A DNA stretch of 64,000 bases from contig CANIAL010000012.1 in NCBI GenBank assembly GCA_947465395.1, forward strand, positions 1 through 64,000, read 5' to 3'. The translations under genes and the position numbers were made by a program. The stretch is from Alphaproteobacteria bacterium. GTDB lineage: Bacteria > Pseudomonadota > Alphaproteobacteria > Micropepsales > Micropepsaceae. The notes below the pieces were generated by a model. It had not been told where the DNA came from, ran no database searches, and saw only the letters and a program-made list of their open reading frames with translations. Of the stretch, positions 17,472-29,580 are shown in pieces (the first letter of the stretch is position 1; each line of letters opens with the position of its first letter).

Positions 17472-17492
17472 AAATGGTCCCGTGGACCATTT
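17472..17492 (+). other. Perfect hairpin between atpH and atpA
   Basis: AAATGGTCC (17472-17480), loop CGT, GGACCATTT (17484-17492): a 9-bp perfect stem 12 bases past the atpH stop. No T tract follows, so it is not an intrinsic terminator. A role in mRNA processing or stability that adjusts delta against alpha output is possible. The remaining ~75 bases before atpA show no gene. Confidence 0.6.
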
Positions 17493-17569
17493 CCGTGACG
17501 AATGTCCGAAGTGTTGGCGCCCGAAGCGCCATCGAAGGACCAGACAGACAAGAATGAAGGAACGAGAAA

Positions 17570-19102
17570 ATGGACATCCAGCCCGCCGAAATCTCCGCCA
17601 TCCTCAAGCGCGAGATCCAGAATTTCGGCTCGGAAGCCGAAGTGAGCGAAGTGGGGCAAGTGCTGTCCGTCGGTGACGGCATCGCGCGCGTGCATGGCCT
17701 GGACAATGTGCAGGCCGGCGAGATGGTCGAGTTTCCGGGCGGCATCAAGGGCATGGCGCTGAATCTGGAAAGCGACAATGTCGGCTGCGTGATTTTCGGC
17801 AATGACAGCACCATCAAGGAAGGCGACACCGTCAAGCGCACCGGCGCCATCGTGGAAGTCCCGGTGGGCAAGGCCCTGCTGGGCCGCGTGGTTGATCCGC
17901 TGGGCAATCCCATCGACGGCAAGGGCGAACTCAAGAACGTCGCCGAACGCCGCCGCGTGGACGTCAAGGCGCCGGGCATCATCCCGCGCAAGTCGGTGCA
18001 TGAACCCGTGCAGACCGGCCTTAAGGCCATCGACACTCTTATTCCCATCGGCCGCGGCCAGCGCGAACTGATCATCGGCGACCGCCAGACCGGCAAGACC
18101 GCCGTCGCCATTGACGCCATCATCAACCAGAAGGCGATCAACGCAGGGACGGACGAAAGCGCCAAGCTCTATTGCATCTATGTCGCCATCGGCCAGAAGC
18201 GCTCCACCGTGGCGCAGATCGTCAAGACGCTCGCCGACGCGGGCGCGCTGGAATACACCATCATCGTCACCGCCACCGCTTCCGAACCCGCGCCGCTGCA
18301 ATTCCTGGCGCCCTTCTCCGGCTGCGCCATGGGCGAATGGTTCCGCGACAATGGCATGCACGCGCTGATCATCTATGATGACCTGTCCAAGCAGGCCGTG
18401 GCCTATCGCCAGATGTCGCTGCTGCTGCGCCGCCCGCCGGGCCGCGAAGCCTATCCCGGCGACGTTTTCTACCTGCACAGCCGTTTGCTGGAACGCGCCG
18501 CCAAGCTGAACGAAGACAATGGTTCGGGCTCACTGACGGCGCTGCCGATCATCGAGACCCAGGCCAATGACGTCTCGGCCTATATCCCGACCAACGTGAT
18601 TTCCATCACCGACGGGCAAATCTTTTTGGAAACCGATCTGTTCTACCAGGGCATCCGCCCTGCCGTGAATGTCGGCATCAGCGTGTCGCGCGTGGGTTCA
18701 TCGGCGCAGATCAAGGCCATGAAGACCGTGGCCGGTCCCATCAAGGGCGAGCTGGCGCAGTACCGTGAAATGGCCGCCTTCGCCAAGTTCGGCTCCGACC
18801 TCGACGCCTCCACGCAAAAGATGCTGGCGCGCGGCGAACGCCTGACCGAGCTTTTGAAGCAGCCGCAATACAAGCCCTTCGCCGTCGAAGAACAGGTGGC
18901 GGTGATCTATGCCGGCACGCGTGGTTACCTGGACGCCTTCCCCACCAACCGCGTCCAGAAATTCCAGGAAGCGTTGCTGGCCAAGCTGAAGGGTTCCTAC
19001 CAGCCCTTCCTGGAAGGCATCCGCAAGGAAAAGGCGCTGACGCCAGACCTGGAAGCCATGCTGAAAAAGGCGCTGGACGAAGTCACCAAGTCCTTCTCGT
19101 AA
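17570..19102 (+). CDS. atpA: ATP synthase F1 subunit alpha
   Basis: 510 residues, the usual length. Features: N-terminal [20 protein letters not shown]-loop [14 protein letters not shown] near residue 170, a [19 protein letters not shown] block near 300, and [19 protein letters not shown] near 363. It forms the non-catalytic nucleotide sites of the F1 hexamer. The ATG has AAGGAACG upstream. Confidence 0.98.
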   Translation: MDIQPAEISAILKREIQNFGSEAEVSEVGQVLSVGDGIARVHGLDNVQAGEMVEFPGGIKGMALNLESDNVGCVIFGNDSTIKEGDTVKRTGAIVEVPVGKALLGRVVDPLGNPIDGKGELKNVAERRRVDVKAPGIIPRKSVHEPVQTGLKAIDTLIPIGRGQRELIIGDRQTGKTAVAIDAIINQKAINAGTDESAKLYCIYVAIGQKRSTVAQIVKTLADAGALEYTIIVTATASEPAPLQFLAPFSGCAMGEWFRDNGMHALIIYDDLSKQAVAYRQMSLLLRRPPGREAYPGDVFYLHSRLLERAAKLNEDNGSGSLTALPIIETQANDVSAYIPTNVISITDGQIFLETDLFYQGIRPAVNVGISVSRVGSSAQIKAMKTVAGPIKGELAQYREMAAFAKFGSDLDASTQKMLARGERLTELLKQPQYKPFAVEEQVAVIYAGTRGYLDAFPTNRVQKFQEALLAKLKGSYQPFLEGIRKEKALTPDLEAMLKKALDEVTKSFS

Positions 19103-19125
19103 GTTTCAAGGAAGTCTGAAACGCC

Positions 19126-19989
19126 ATGGCGTCCGTCAAGGAAATGAGAACCCGGATCGGAAGCGTGAAGTCCACGCAGAAGATCACCAAGGCGCTGCAG
19201 ATGGTGGCCGCCGCGAAACTGCGCCGCGCGCAGCTTGCTGCCGAAGCCGCCAAGCCCTATGCGCGCGGCATGGCCAGTGTCATCGCCAATCTGTCGGCGG
19301 GTGTCTCGGGTCCCAATGCGCCGCTGCTGCTGGCCGGTACCGGCAGCGACAAGCGCCATTTGATCATCGTGGCGACATCGGATCGCGGCCTTGCAGGCGG
19401 CTTCAATGGCGGCATCATCCGCGCCGCGCGCGAGAAGATCAGCGCCCTGCTGGCCGAAGGCAAGGACGTCAAGATCATCACCGTGGGCCGCAAGGCGCGC
19501 GATGGCCTTCGCCGTCTTTATGCCGACCGCTTTGTCGAGAATTACGAGATCGGCACCAAGGCGCCCGGCTTCGCGCTGGTGAAGCCAATCGCCACCAGGG
19601 TTCTGGAAGCCTACCAGGCCGGTGACTATGACGTGGTGACCCTCGTCCACTCCTCCTTCAAGTCGGTGGTGACCCAGACGCCGCGACTTTTGCAGCTTAT
19701 CCCCGCCCAGGTGGAAAAGAGCGACGCCCCCGCACCCTTTTATGATTACGAGCCGGATGAAGACGTGATCCTGGCGGCGCTGCTGCCCCAGAATATTTCC
19801 GTGCAGCTTCTCACCGCGCTTCTTGAAAACCAGGCCGGCTTCTTCGCCTCCCAGATGACGGCGATGGACAATGCCACCCGCAATGCGGGCGACATGATCA
19901 AGGCCCTTACCATCCAGATGAACCGTACCCGCCAGGCGCAGATCACCAAGGAGCTGATTGAAATCATCTCCGGCGCCGCAGCCGTTTAA
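19126..19989 (+). CDS. atpG: ATP synthase F1 subunit gamma
   Basis: 287 residues. The N-terminal helix ([20 protein letters not shown]) and the C-terminal helix ([20 protein letters not shown]) that make up the rotating shaft are both conserved. It sits 23 bases after atpA with AAGGAAG as ribosome site. It couples proton flow in F0 to conformational change in the alpha/beta ring. Confidence 0.97.
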   Translation: MASVKEMRTRIGSVKSTQKITKALQMVAAAKLRRAQLAAEAAKPYARGMASVIANLSAGVSGPNAPLLLAGTGSDKRHLIIVATSDRGLAGGFNGGIIRAAREKISALLAEGKDVKIITVGRKARDGLRRLYADRFVENYEIGTKAPGFALVKPIATRVLEAYQAGDYDVVTLVHSSFKSVVTQTPRLLQLIPAQVEKSDAPAPFYDYEPDEDVILAALLPQNISVQLLTALLENQAGFFASQMTAMDNATRNAGDMIKALTIQMNRTRQAQITKELIEIISGAAAV

Positions 19990-19995
19990 GAATAA

Positions 19996-21474
<1,479 letters not shown>

Positions 21475-21867
21475 GTGGCAAGGATCGCCTTCGACTTGAT
21501 CTCGCCGGAGAAGCTGTTGCTCTCCGTGGAAGCCGACATGGTCACCGTGCCCGGCACGGAAGGCTATATGGGCGTGATGGCGGGCCATTCGCCCCTCGTC
21601 TCCACCCTGCGCGCCGGCATGATCGACGTGAAGGTGGGCAGCCAGGACGACCGCTATTTCATCCGCGGTGGCTTTGCGGAGATCAGCCCGGCCAAGATCA
21701 CCGTCCTGGCCGAGGAAGCCATTCCCATGACCGAGCTCGACCTGGCCGTGCTGGACCAGCGCATCGAGGACGCCCAGTCGGACGAACTTTCCGCCGACAA
21801 TGACCTGGACCGTCTCAAGGCCGCCCAGCTGGTGGACGACCTCAAGCTGGTCCGGGCTGCGTTTTAG
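21475..21867 (+). CDS. atpC: ATP synthase F1 subunit epsilon
   Basis: 130 residues with a GTG start directly after the atpD TAA, so translation is probably coupled. The N-terminal beta-sandwich (FDLISPEKLLLSVEADMVTV, then PGTEGYMGVMAGHSPLVSTL) is clear. The C-terminal helices are present but short. Epsilon links gamma to the c-ring and modulates ATP hydrolysis. Last gene of the operon. Confidence 0.96.
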   Translation: MARIAFDLISPEKLLLSVEADMVTVPGTEGYMGVMAGHSPLVSTLRAGMIDVKVGSQDDRYFIRGGFAEISPAKITVLAEEAIPMTELDLAVLDQRIEDAQSDELSADNDLDRLKAAQLVDDLKLVRAAF

Positions 21868-21897
21868 TCGCAAATCTCACATGATTACAGTGTCATC

Positions 21898-21920
21898 AGC
21901 CCGGAAAACGGGCTTTCCGC
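21898..21920 (+). terminator. Probable terminator after atpC
   Basis: Stem AGCCCG (21898-21903) / CGGGCT (21909-21914) is followed by TTTCCGCGCTTTT. The T tract is interrupted, so termination may be partial, allowing read-through into the ferritin-like gene. Confidence 0.5.
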
Positions 21921-21984
21921 GCTTTTCGCACTGCATCCAAACTTGTTATAAGCCGTTCTCGGTTGGATTCCTGGGGATAAGAAC

Positions 21985-22875
21985 ATGACGGCGCAGCCCG
22001 TCCATCATCAGGCGGTCTCTCCGCACAACGGTTTCCAGCAAAACGTCTTTCATCAGGGCTGGTCGCTGGATGATGTCTGCTGGTACGCCTTTGATGCGGC
22101 CGCGGTGGACCCCACCATGCTGGCCGCGATCAAGGCGGCGGCGCTGGTCGAATATAATGCCCCCGATTATGTCGCCTATCTGAAGGCGGTGTTTCACGAC
22201 CAGCCCACCGAAACTCTGGACTGGATCGAGCAATGGGGCGCCGAGGAACGCCAGCATGGCCGCGCCCTGGGCCGCTGGGCCGAATTGGCCGACCCCTCTT
22301 TCAAGCTGGAAGACGCCTTTGCCCGCTTCCGCCTGGGCTATCGCCCGGCGCATCTGGCGGCGCCCGGCGAAGCCTCCGTGCGCGGCTCGCGCCGGGGCGA
22401 GATGATCGCCCGCTGCGTGGTGGAATCCGGCACCTCCTCCTATTACTCCGCCATCCGCGACGCCACCGATGAGCCGGTCCTGAAGGAAATTGCCGGCCGC
22501 ATCGCCGCCGACGAATACCGCCACTACAAGCTCTTCTATGAAACCTTGCAGGCGCAGAATGAACCCGACCTGCCCTTCTGGAAGAAAATCTGGGTGGCGG
22601 CGACGCGGGTGCGCGAAAGCGATGACGACGAGCTGGCCTTTGCCTATTACTGCGCCAATGTCCCGGCGGCGGAAGAAGTGGCCCGCCCCTATAACCGCAA
22701 GCTCTATTCGCGCCGCGCCGCCCATACCGGCATGACCATCTATCGCCGCCGCCATATCCAGAAGCTGGTGCAGATGGTGGCCAAGGTCATCGGCGCCGAT
22801 CCCCATGGCAAGCTGGCCAACTGGGGCGGCGCAATCCTGTGGCGCTTCATGCAGAAGAAAGCCGCTGCTGCGTGA
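21985..22875 (+). CDS. Ferritin-like di-iron protein, acyl-ACP desaturase-like
   Basis: 296 residues, alpha-helical. Di-iron motifs are visible: GAEERQHGRAL near residue 85 (EExxH) and ADEYRHYKLFYE near 173 (ExxH), with a Glu in VVESGTSSYYSAIRD near 142. The pattern resembles the acyl-ACP desaturase/ferritin-like superfamily. The protein is soluble, without a transmembrane stretch. The substrate is uncertain: a fatty-acyl chain is suggested by the family, but oxidase or other di-iron roles are open. It sits downstream of the ATPase operon and overlaps the next gene. Confidence 0.78.
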   Translation: MTAQPVHHQAVSPHNGFQQNVFHQGWSLDDVCWYAFDAAAVDPTMLAAIKAAALVEYNAPDYVAYLKAVFHDQPTETLDWIEQWGAEERQHGRALGRWAELADPSFKLEDAFARFRLGYRPAHLAAPGEASVRGSRRGEMIARCVVESGTSSYYSAIRDATDEPVLKEIAGRIAADEYRHYKLFYETLQAQNEPDLPFWKKIWVAATRVRESDDDELAFAYYCANVPAAEEVARPYNRKLYSRRAAHTGMTIYRRRHIQKLVQMVAKVIGADPHGKLANWGGAILWRFMQKKAAAA

Positions 22876-23390
22876 TCGTCCCGCGCCACAGCCGCATGGG
22901 CGTGGTGCTGATGTCGCTGCTCGCCCTTGGCGCATGCGGGAAGAATGATGCGGAAAAATCCGCACCCCTGGCGCATATCCGCAAGCCAACCGCCTCCGAA
23001 GTCTTCGCGCTGCGCAGCAAATGCACCGAGCTGGGCGATGTCATCCTGATGCGGATGCAGGGGCGCTGGGATGATGCGGGCGCCGAAGGCATCGCCCGCC
23101 TGGACACGGCGTCGGACGCCAATGCCAAAACCCGCTACAACCCCGGCACCAACCGCTGTTACGTGGAAGTGGATGTCGGCACCATCAACCCGGACCGCGA
23201 AGTCTATGAAGAGATACGCTATCTCTATGACGGGCAGACGCGCGAGATGCTGGCCTTTTATTCAACCCGTGGCCCGGGCGATCCCAACAATGACAGTTGC
23301 ACGGAGCATCTGGGCATGCCGGCGCATCGCTCCTGCCAGGCCATCAACAGGAAGATACTGGAACTGATGGCCGACGACCGAAAGCAATAA
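22872..23390 (+). CDS. Uncharacterised lipoprotein
   Basis: I chose the GTG at 22872, which overlaps the upstream stop as GTGA; an ATG at 22896 is the alternative. Either gives a lipoprotein signal with lipobox LALGAC. The mature region has four further Cys (KCTELGD, NRCYVEV, DSCTEHLG, SCQAINRK), suggesting disulphides and a periplasmic location. No domain recognised. Translational coupling to the di-iron protein gene suggests co-expression, but a shared function is not established. Confidence 0.7.
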   Translation: MIVPRHSRMGVVLMSLLALGACGKNDAEKSAPLAHIRKPTASEVFALRSKCTELGDVILMRMQGRWDDAGAEGIARLDTASDANAKTRYNPGTNRCYVEVDVGTINPDREVYEEIRYLYDGQTREMLAFYSTRGPGDPNNDSCTEHLGMPAHRSCQAINRKILELMADDRKQ

Positions 23391-23406
23391 GCGTCGCCGC
23401 CAGTAA

Positions 23407-24201
23407 TCAGGCTTTCCGCTTCACCATCATCTGCTTGATCTCGCCGATGGCCTGGGCCGGGTTCAGGCCCTTGGGACAGGTCTGGGCGCAGTTCATGATG
23501 GTGTGGCAACGATAAAGCCGGAACGGGTCTTCCAGGTTATCCAGCCGCTCGCCCGTATTCTCGTCGCGGCTGTCAATCAGCCAGCGATAGGATTGCAGCA
23601 GCGCCGCCGGCCCCAGATAGCGTTCCGAATTCCACCAATAGCTGGGGCACGACGTGGAGCAGCAGGCGCAAAGAATGCATTCATAAAGCCCGTCCAGCTT
23701 GGCGCGGTCGGCCGGCGTCTGGCGCCATTCCTGTTCCGGGGCTGCGGTGCGCGTCTGAAGAAACGGCTCGATGGAGGCATACTGGGCATAGAAATTGGAA
23801 AGGTCCGGCACCAGGTCCTTCACCACCGGCATGTGCGGCAACGGATAGACCGCAACCGCGCCGGAACAGTCGGCGATGGACTTGGTGCAGGCCAGCGTGT
23901 TGCCGCCCTGGATGTTCATGGCGCAGGACCCGCACACGCCTTCGCGGCAGGAACGCCGGAACGCCAGGGTGGGATCAATCTCGTCCTTGATCTTGATCAG
24001 CGCATCCAGGACCATGGGACCGCAACTGTCCAAATCGACGGTATAGGTGTCCACGGCGGGGTTCTCCCCGCCATCGGGGTCATAGCGATAGACCTTGAAA
24101 TCCTTGTAGCGCTTCGGCTTCTTGCCATTGTCGGCCTTTTCGGCCGGCCAGACTTTGCCCTTTTTGACTTTGCTGTTCTTGGGCAGTGTCAACTGAACCA
24201 T
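23407..24201 (-). CDS. sdhB: Succinate dehydrogenase iron-sulphur subunit
   Basis: 264 residues from ATG 24201. All three clusters are visible: [2Fe-2S] in CREGVCGSC (Cys about 85, 90, 93) plus C105; [4Fe-4S] in [11 protein letters not shown] near 175; [3Fe-4S] in [11 protein letters not shown] near 232. It passes electrons from SdhA flavin to quinone. Unusually it is not in the sdhCDA operon: it lies on the opposite strand, 2.6 kb away, after a heparinase-like gene. Confidence 0.97.
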   Translation of the reverse strand: MVQLTLPKNSKVKKGKVWPAEKADNGKKPKRYKDFKVYRYDPDGGENPAVDTYTVDLDSCGPMVLDALIKIKDEIDPTLAFRRSCREGVCGSCAMNIQGGNTLACTKSIADCSGAVAVYPLPHMPVVKDLVPDLSNFYAQYASIEPFLQTRTAAPEQEWRQTPADRAKLDGLYECILCACCSTSCPSYWWNSERYLGPAALLQSYRWLIDSRDENTGERLDNLEDPFRLYRCHTIMNCAQTCPKGLNPAQAIGEIKQMMVKRKA

Positions 24202-24245
24202 TGTCGTCCTCGCGCTCACGCAAATCACTGATAGCAAACGATAAC

Positions 24246-25952
24246 CTAGGCTGCAATCTGCTCGAAAACCCATGCAATATCGGCCGGGGTCTCGCGCAAA
24301 ATGCCGCTGATGACAAGCTGCTCGGCGCGGCGCACCTGCGCACCCCCCAGATAGATGCTTTCCTCCACCGACAGCTCGCCGCCCCCGGCCCGGAAGCGCC
24401 AGCCCTCCCCGTTGGGGAGTTTCAAAAGGATGCCGCCGCCTTCCAGCCGCGTCACCCGCACATCGGGATGGATATGAAAGCGCACGGCAAAGGCCAGCGG
24501 CCCGCCCTCCTTGTTCGAAGATAGGCCAGGACCCGTCAGCCGATCCCCGCCCGTCACCATCAAGCCTTGCGGCGACAAGGTCACCTTGCGCTCATGGGTC
24601 AGGCCGAACGGCTCCACATAGGCATCGTGCGACGCCTGCACCGTCCAGCCCTGCGCCGTGTCGCTGCGCTGGGTGTCGGACTTTGATGGCCCGCCCGTCA
24701 GCCGCGATCCCAACAGATCGCGCGCCAGGCCCGGCGGCAATATATGCGCGCTGGATGTTTCGTTGAGCGTCAGCGTGGAATGGGCGGCGGTGGCGCGCAG
24801 CGCCCGGTCCCAGCTGGGGTTGCTGCGCCCGCCCGCGCCACAGTTGACCACCAGCCGGTGCGGGCCGGAGCTGAACTCGAAACCCAAAAATCCGGCATGG
24901 GCATGCGCCGCGAATTCGCCGGGCGGCACCGTGCCGCAATCCATCAGCAATATCGTGCGTCCCGCGGCCAGCCGCTGGTATCCCGAATGGCGGGCATGGC
25001 CGAAGGGCGCGCCGCGCGCATCATCCCGCGCCAGCAATCCGGCGATCATGCGAGGATCATTTTCCCGCCCATCCTGGAACAGCGCCAGCGCGCCGTCGCC
25101 ATGCCGGAAAAAGCGCAGCATGGGCGCCATGCGGTCCTGGGCGTTGCGAAGCGCGTGCGGCGGCTCCAGCTCCAGCGCCGACAGCGCATCCATCACCATC
25201 ACCAGATAGCGGAACGCCGACAGCGCCGCCTCGGGTGACCGGCTGACATGACCACCATCGGGCAATATCTGGCGCGCAATCTCTGTCTCCAGCCGCGCCA
25301 GCCCGATATCCAGCCGCCGCCCACTGTCATCCATGCAGATGCCGGACAGGGCCAGCGCCGCCGCCGCCTTGAAGCGCGGCAACCCGTCGGGTGCTTCGCG
25401 TGACGTGCGCTCCAGCATCTTGGACTGCTCGCGCAGCGACACAAACAGCTTGGACCGCCACAGCATGTCGGAATTGAGAATGACCAGCCGCCCATGGCTG
25501 AAGACATGCATCAGGCGCTGGGCCATGATGTCGGGCCGCCAGATGGGTTCGCTGTAACGCGCATTGCGTTTGACCCATTGGGCGATCAGGTTCGTGGCCA
25601 GCCGCCGCGCCGGCTCCCCGCCCGCAGCCGACAAGGACGGCAGCCAGTCAAAACTGTTCAGCGCCTCGGCCCAGGCCTGTGACGGCGGGGCCATGTCGAA
25701 GATGGACTGGTGCTGCACGTCCACCGCCTCGCCATGGAAACGGAAACGCCCGCGCAGCAGCGCATCGGCATCTTCCAGCCTTCGCGGTTCGGCGTCATGG
25801 GGATGAAAGACGATGTGGTCGGCCAGTTGTCCGCGCAGGCGGCGGCGATAGAACCAGTTGCGGCGAAGCCGAATGCGCAAGGGCGCCAGCGCGCGCCGCA
25901 TGCCCTCGCCCGCCATCTCCGGCAGCAGGGCGAGCGTGCCGGTTGCCACCAT
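24246..25952 (-). CDS. Heparinase II/III-like family protein
   Basis: 568 residues. An N-terminal helical toroid-like region ([20 protein letters not shown], then SPEAAL) precedes a C-terminal beta-rich heparinase II/III domain ([20 protein letters not shown] and [20 protein letters not shown]). The His/Tyr-rich motifs suit a polysaccharide lyase, but no signal peptide is evident and the substrate is unknown. It starts 2 bases after rpe ends. In many alphaproteobacteria the same pair is followed by purH; here sdhB follows instead. Confidence 0.83.
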   Translation of the reverse strand: MVATGTLALLPEMAGEGMRRALAPLRIRLRRNWFYRRRLRGQLADHIVFHPHDAEPRRLEDADALLRGRFRFHGEAVDVQHQSIFDMAPPSQAWAEALNSFDWLPSLSAAGGEPARRLATNLIAQWVKRNARYSEPIWRPDIMAQRLMHVFSHGRLVILNSDMLWRSKLFVSLREQSKMLERTSREAPDGLPRFKAAAALALSGICMDDSGRRLDIGLARLETEIARQILPDGGHVSRSPEAALSAFRYLVMVMDALSALELEPPHALRNAQDRMAPMLRFFRHGDGALALFQDGRENDPRMIAGLLARDDARGAPFGHARHSGYQRLAAGRTILLMDCGTVPPGEFAAHAHAGFLGFEFSSGPHRLVVNCGAGGRSNPSWDRALRATAAHSTLTLNETSSAHILPPGLARDLLGSRLTGGPSKSDTQRSDTAQGWTVQASHDAYVEPFGLTHERKVTLSPQGLMVTGGDRLTGPGLSSNKEGGPLAFAVRFHIHPDVRVTRLEGGGILLKLPNGEGWRFRAGGGELSVEESIYLGGAQVRRAEQLVISGILRETPADIAWVFEQIAA

Positions 25953-25954
25953 TG

Positions 25955-26614
25955 TCAGCCCCGGAGCGCCGCGATGTTGGCGGCATAGCGCGATGCCCCG
26001 CCCTGGAAGACGGCGGTGCCGGCCACCAGCGTGTCCGCGCCCGCCGCGATGGCGCGCTTCGCCGTTTCGGGCGTGATGCCGCCATCCACTTCCAATGCGA
26101 TACTGCGCCCGCTGGCGACAATGCGTTTTTTGGCGGCGGCGATTTTTTCCAGCTGGTTTTCAATGAAGCTCTGGCCGCCGAAACCCGGATTGACGGTCAT
26201 GATCAGGATCAGATCCACCAGCTCCATCAGATTGTCTATCGCCTCGATGGGCGTGCCGGGGTTCAGGACCACGCCGGCTTTTTTCCCCAGCTTGCGGATT
26301 TGCCCAAGGGTGCGATGCACATGCGGGCCGGATTCAGGATGCACCGTCAGCCCGTCCGCGCCCGCCTCGGCAAAAGCTTCCAGGTACGGGTCCACCGGCG
26401 AAATCATCAGGTGAACGTCAAAGGGCTTTTTGGCATGGGGCCGCAGCGCCTTCACCACCGCCGGGCCGATGGTGATGTTGGGAACAAAGTGCCCGTCCAT
26501 CACGTCCACATGGATCAAATCCGCGCCCGCCGCTTCCACGGCTTCGATCTCAGCGCCCAGCCGGGAAAAGTCGGCCGAGAGGATGGAAGGCGCGATGCGG
26601 ACAGGACTGGCCAT
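25955..26614 (-). CDS. rpe: Ribulose-phosphate 3-epimerase
   Basis: 219 residues, a TIM barrel. Features: APSILSADFSRLGAEIEAVE at the N-terminus, LIHVDVMDGHFVPNITIG (metal His and catalytic Asp), PFDVHLMI, MTVNPGFGGQSFI and EVDGGITPETA (second catalytic Asp). It interconverts ribulose-5-phosphate and xylulose-5-phosphate in the pentose phosphate pathway. First gene of the minus-strand group rpe-heparinase-sdhB. Confidence 0.96.
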   Translation of the reverse strand: MASPVRIAPSILSADFSRLGAEIEAVEAAGADLIHVDVMDGHFVPNITIGPAVVKALRPHAKKPFDVHLMISPVDPYLEAFAEAGADGLTVHPESGPHVHRTLGQIRKLGKKAGVVLNPGTPIEAIDNLMELVDLILIMTVNPGFGGQSFIENQLEKIAAAKKRIVASGRSIALEVDGGITPETAKRAIAAGADTLVAGTAVFQGGASRYAANIAALRG

Positions 26615-26720
26615 GCCGACTTAAGTGCCGGATTCCGGCCATAGCCGCAAGACAAGGTTGAGACACAGCTGATTCGCGCCGCACGCGGCCAAAAGGCCGG
26701 GAATTCCGCGCCCTTTGCCG

Positions 26721-26748
26721 TTGACTAGGAGCCGTCCAACCCTAAACT
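26721..26748 (+). promoter_or_regulatory. Likely sigma-70-type promoter of sdhCDA
   Basis: TTGACT (26721-26726), a 16-base spacer and TAAACT (26743-26748), 38 bases before the sdhC ATG. It lies in the divergent gap between rpe and sdhC. Assignment is by sequence resemblance only. Confidence 0.5.
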
Positions 26749-26785
26749 CCGGCCCGGTTCGAACACTGATTTTCCTGAGGGCTTG

Positions 26786-27205
26786 ATGGCGGATAATCCG
26801 CAGAAACCGGCGCGTGAGCGCCCCCTGTCCCCCCATTTGAGCATCTATCGCTGGCAAGTGACCATGCTGGGGTCCATCACCCACCGCGCCACGGGCATCG
26901 CCCTGTCGGTGGGGGCCTTGGTGCTGGCCTGGTGGCTGGTCGCCATTTCCAACGGGCCGGTAGGCTATGACGGCTTCATGCGCTATGCCGCCTCGCCCAT
27001 CGGCATCATCGTGATGTTCGGCTTCACCTGGTCGTTGGCCTTTCATCTTCTCAACGGCGTGCGGCACCTGGCCTGGGACATGGGCTATGGCTTTGAAAAG
27101 CACACCGCCAGCCGGACCGGCGCCCTGGTTTTCGCCGCGTCATTGGTGATCGCGGTTGGCGCGTTCCTGTTCGCCTGGACCGGGCATGCGGGGTATCTGG
27201 CATGA
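26786..27205 (+). CDS. sdhC: Succinate dehydrogenase cytochrome b556 subunit
   Basis: 139 residues from ATG 26786 with GAGG upstream; a TTG two codons-worth earlier in the same frame is not needed. Family signature RPLSPHLSIYRWQVTMLGSI and THRATGIAL, then three membrane helices; the haem-ligand His lies in FHLLNGVRHLAWDMG. It anchors the complex and helps form the quinone site. Its stop overlaps the sdhD start (ATGA). Confidence 0.95.
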   Translation: MADNPQKPARERPLSPHLSIYRWQVTMLGSITHRATGIALSVGALVLAWWLVAISNGPVGYDGFMRYAASPIGIIVMFGFTWSLAFHLLNGVRHLAWDMGYGFEKHTASRTGALVFAASLVIAVGAFLFAWTGHAGYLA

Positions 27206-27579
27206 GCTCGCTGGAAACACCCCTGCACAGGGTCCGCGGGCTGGGCGCGTCGCATTCCGGCACCGGGCATTTCTGGCGCCAGCGTGTCACCGCGCTCGCG
27301 CTTGTGCCGCTGGGCCTGTGGTTCGCCTTTTCCGTGCTGGGCCTGGTCGGCGCCAATGAAGTGGTGGCGCTGCAATATCTGGCGCATCCCTGGAACGCCA
27401 TTCTGATGGCGGCATTCGTCCTTACCCTGCTCTATCACATGAGTTTGGGCCTGCAGGTGGTGGTGGATGACTATGTGCATGGCACGGCCTCCAAGATTTT
27501 CCTGCTGCTGCTGATCCGTTTCGTGGCGCTGGCCACCGCCTCCACCAGCCTCTTCGCCCTTATCCGCATTTCGTCCTAA
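27202..27579 (+). CDS. sdhD: Succinate dehydrogenase membrane anchor subunit
   Basis: 125 residues with three hydrophobic helices. The motif GSGHFWRQR-like segment ([20 protein letters not shown]) opens the first helix, and the candidate haem-ligand His is in [19 protein letters not shown]. Translation is coupled to sdhC by a 4-base overlap. sdhA follows after 7 bases. Confidence 0.94.
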   Translation: MSSLETPLHRVRGLGASHSGTGHFWRQRVTALALVPLGLWFAFSVLGLVGANEVVALQYLAHPWNAILMAAFVLTLLYHMSLGLQVVVDDYVHGTASKIFLLLLIRFVALATASTSLFALIRISS

Positions 27580-27586
27580 GGTTCTC

Positions 27587-29374
27587 ATGCCCGCTTATCA
27601 GATTACCGATCATACGTTTGACGTTGTCGTGGTGGGCGCGGGCGGCGCGGGGTTGCGCGCCACCCTGGAATGCGCGGCGCAAGGCCTGAAGACCGCCTGC
27701 ATCACCAAGGTGTTTCCCACCCGCAGCCACACCGTGGCAGCGCAGGGCGGCGTGGCCGCGTCGCTGGGCAATATGGGCCAGGATGACTGGCGCTGGCACA
27801 TGTATGACACGGTGAAGGGGTCTGACTGGCTGGGCGACCAGGATTCCATCGAATATCTCTGCCGCCACGCCCCGGAAGCCGTGTACGAGCTTGAACATTT
27901 CGGCATGCCGTTCAGTCGCACCGAAGACGGCAAGATCTACCAGCGCGCCTTTGGCGGCATGACTAGCAATTACGGCGAAGGCATCGCCCAGCGCACCTGC
28001 GCCGCGGCCGACCGCACCGGCCATGCCATGCTGCACACGCTGTACGGCCAGTGCGTCAAGCACGAAGTCAATTTCTTCATCGAGTATTTCGCGCTTGATT
28101 TGATCATGGATGGTGGCGCCGTGCGCGGCGTCATGGCCTGGAACCTGGATGACGGCAGCATTCACCGTTTCCGCGCCAAGCGCGTCATCATGGCCACGGG
28201 CGGCTATGGCCGCACCTATGCGTCTTGCACGGGCGCCCACACGCAAACAGGCGATGGCAACGCCATGGTGCTGCGCGCCGGGCTTCCCTTGCAGGATATG
28301 GAGTTCGTGCAATTCCATCCCACCGGCATTTTCGGCGCGGGTGTCCTGATCACCGAAGGTGCGCGCGGCGAAGGCGGATACCTGACCAATGGCGCGGGCG
28401 AACGTTTCATGGAGCGGTATGCGCCGTCGGCCAAGGATTTGGCCTCACGCGACGTTGTTTCGCGCGCCATGACGGTGGAAATCCGTGAAGGCCGCGGCGT
28501 TGGCCCGAACAAGGACCATATCCACCTGCATCTGTCGCACCTGGACCCAAAGGTGCTGGCCGAACGCCTGCCGGGCATTTCCGAAAGCGCCCGCATCTTT
28601 GCCGGCGTGGATGTCACGAAAGAGCCGATCCCGGTGCTGCCCACCGTGCATTACAACATGGGCGGCATTCCTTGCGCCTATACGGGCGACGCCTTGACGC
28701 TCAAGGACGGCAATCCCGACAGCGTCGTGCATGGCCTGATGGCGGTTGGGGAAGCCGCCTGCGTCTCCGTGCATGGCGCAAATCGCCTGGGCTCCAATTC
28801 GCTGATTGACCTTGTGGTGTTCGGCAAGGCCGCAGGCCTGCAGGCCGCCAAGGAATTGCGCGGCAGCCATGAACAGCCCGACCTGCCGCGCGGCGCGGGG
28901 GATGAGGCCCTGGCCCGCTTCGACCGGTTCCGCAATGCCAGGGGCGGCACGCCCACGGCGGTTTTGCGAAAAGCCATGCAGCGCGCCATGCAGGAAGACG
29001 CCGCCGTCTTCCGCACCGGGACAAGCCTGGAACAGGGCAAGCGCCGCATCCAGGACATCTACAAGCAGCGCGCCGATATCGGCGTCACCGACCGTTCCAT
29101 GATCTGGAACACCGATCTGGTGGAGACGCTGGAGTTCGACAACCTGATCCAGCAGGCCGTGGTGACCATCGAAGGCGCCGCCAATCGCCATGAAAGCCGC
29201 GGCGCCCATGCGCGCGAGGATTTCCCCAAGCGTGACGACGAGAACTGGATGAAGCACACATTGGCCTGGCTGAATCCGGAAACGGGCGAGACCAGGATCG
29301 ATTACCGGCCCGTGCACACCTACACGCTCACGTCCGATGTCGAATACATCAAGCCGAAGGCAAGGGTTTATTAG
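27587..29374 (+). CDS. sdhA: Succinate dehydrogenase flavoprotein subunit
   Basis: 595 residues. FAD-binding [17 protein letters not shown] opens the protein. Covalent-flavin His lies in [18 protein letters not shown] near residue 47. Active-site blocks [18 protein letters not shown] and [11 protein letters not shown] are present, and [18 protein letters not shown] near 397 is typical. It oxidises succinate to fumarate. sdhA is last in this operon; the usual fourth gene, sdhB, is elsewhere. Confidence 0.98.
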   Translation: MPAYQITDHTFDVVVVGAGGAGLRATLECAAQGLKTACITKVFPTRSHTVAAQGGVAASLGNMGQDDWRWHMYDTVKGSDWLGDQDSIEYLCRHAPEAVYELEHFGMPFSRTEDGKIYQRAFGGMTSNYGEGIAQRTCAAADRTGHAMLHTLYGQCVKHEVNFFIEYFALDLIMDGGAVRGVMAWNLDDGSIHRFRAKRVIMATGGYGRTYASCTGAHTQTGDGNAMVLRAGLPLQDMEFVQFHPTGIFGAGVLITEGARGEGGYLTNGAGERFMERYAPSAKDLASRDVVSRAMTVEIREGRGVGPNKDHIHLHLSHLDPKVLAERLPGISESARIFAGVDVTKEPIPVLPTVHYNMGGIPCAYTGDALTLKDGNPDSVVHGLMAVGEAACVSVHGANRLGSNSLIDLVVFGKAAGLQAAKELRGSHEQPDLPRGAGDEALARFDRFRNARGGTPTAVLRKAMQRAMQEDAAVFRTGTSLEQGKRRIQDIYKQRADIGVTDRSMIWNTDLVETLEFDNLIQQAVVTIEGAANRHESRGAHAREDFPKRDDENWMKHTLAWLNPETGETRIDYRPVHTYTLTSDVEYIKPKARVY

Positions 29375-29530
29375 TCACCCCCATCCGTCGCAGCTCGGGT
29401 CGCAAGTGCCCGACACCTCGCTGCGACACCGTGATGCCAGCGCGAAAGGTCCTGCGGACCCTTCGCGCGGCAGAACGCCCGCTTTGCGGGCGGGGCCCCC
29501 GCCAAATGCTTCGCATTGCGGGGGAAGCGG
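29375..29530. repeat. Intergenic repeat element with GC-rich palindrome, reference copy
   Basis: The core 29496-29524 is a hairpin with outer arms CCCCCGC / GCGGGGG and inner arms AATGC / GCATT around TTC. Its 29-base core recurs exactly, reversed, at 41069-41097. The element begins with CACCCCCATCCGTC after the sdhA stop, and similar flanks accompany the other copies (32487, 14444, 41153 reversed). It fills the gap between sdhA and the next gene. Confidence 0.75.
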
Positions 29531-29580
29531 AACTTTTGTTCCCGCCAGCCGTTTCATGGAATGGGAACAGGAATCCATCC

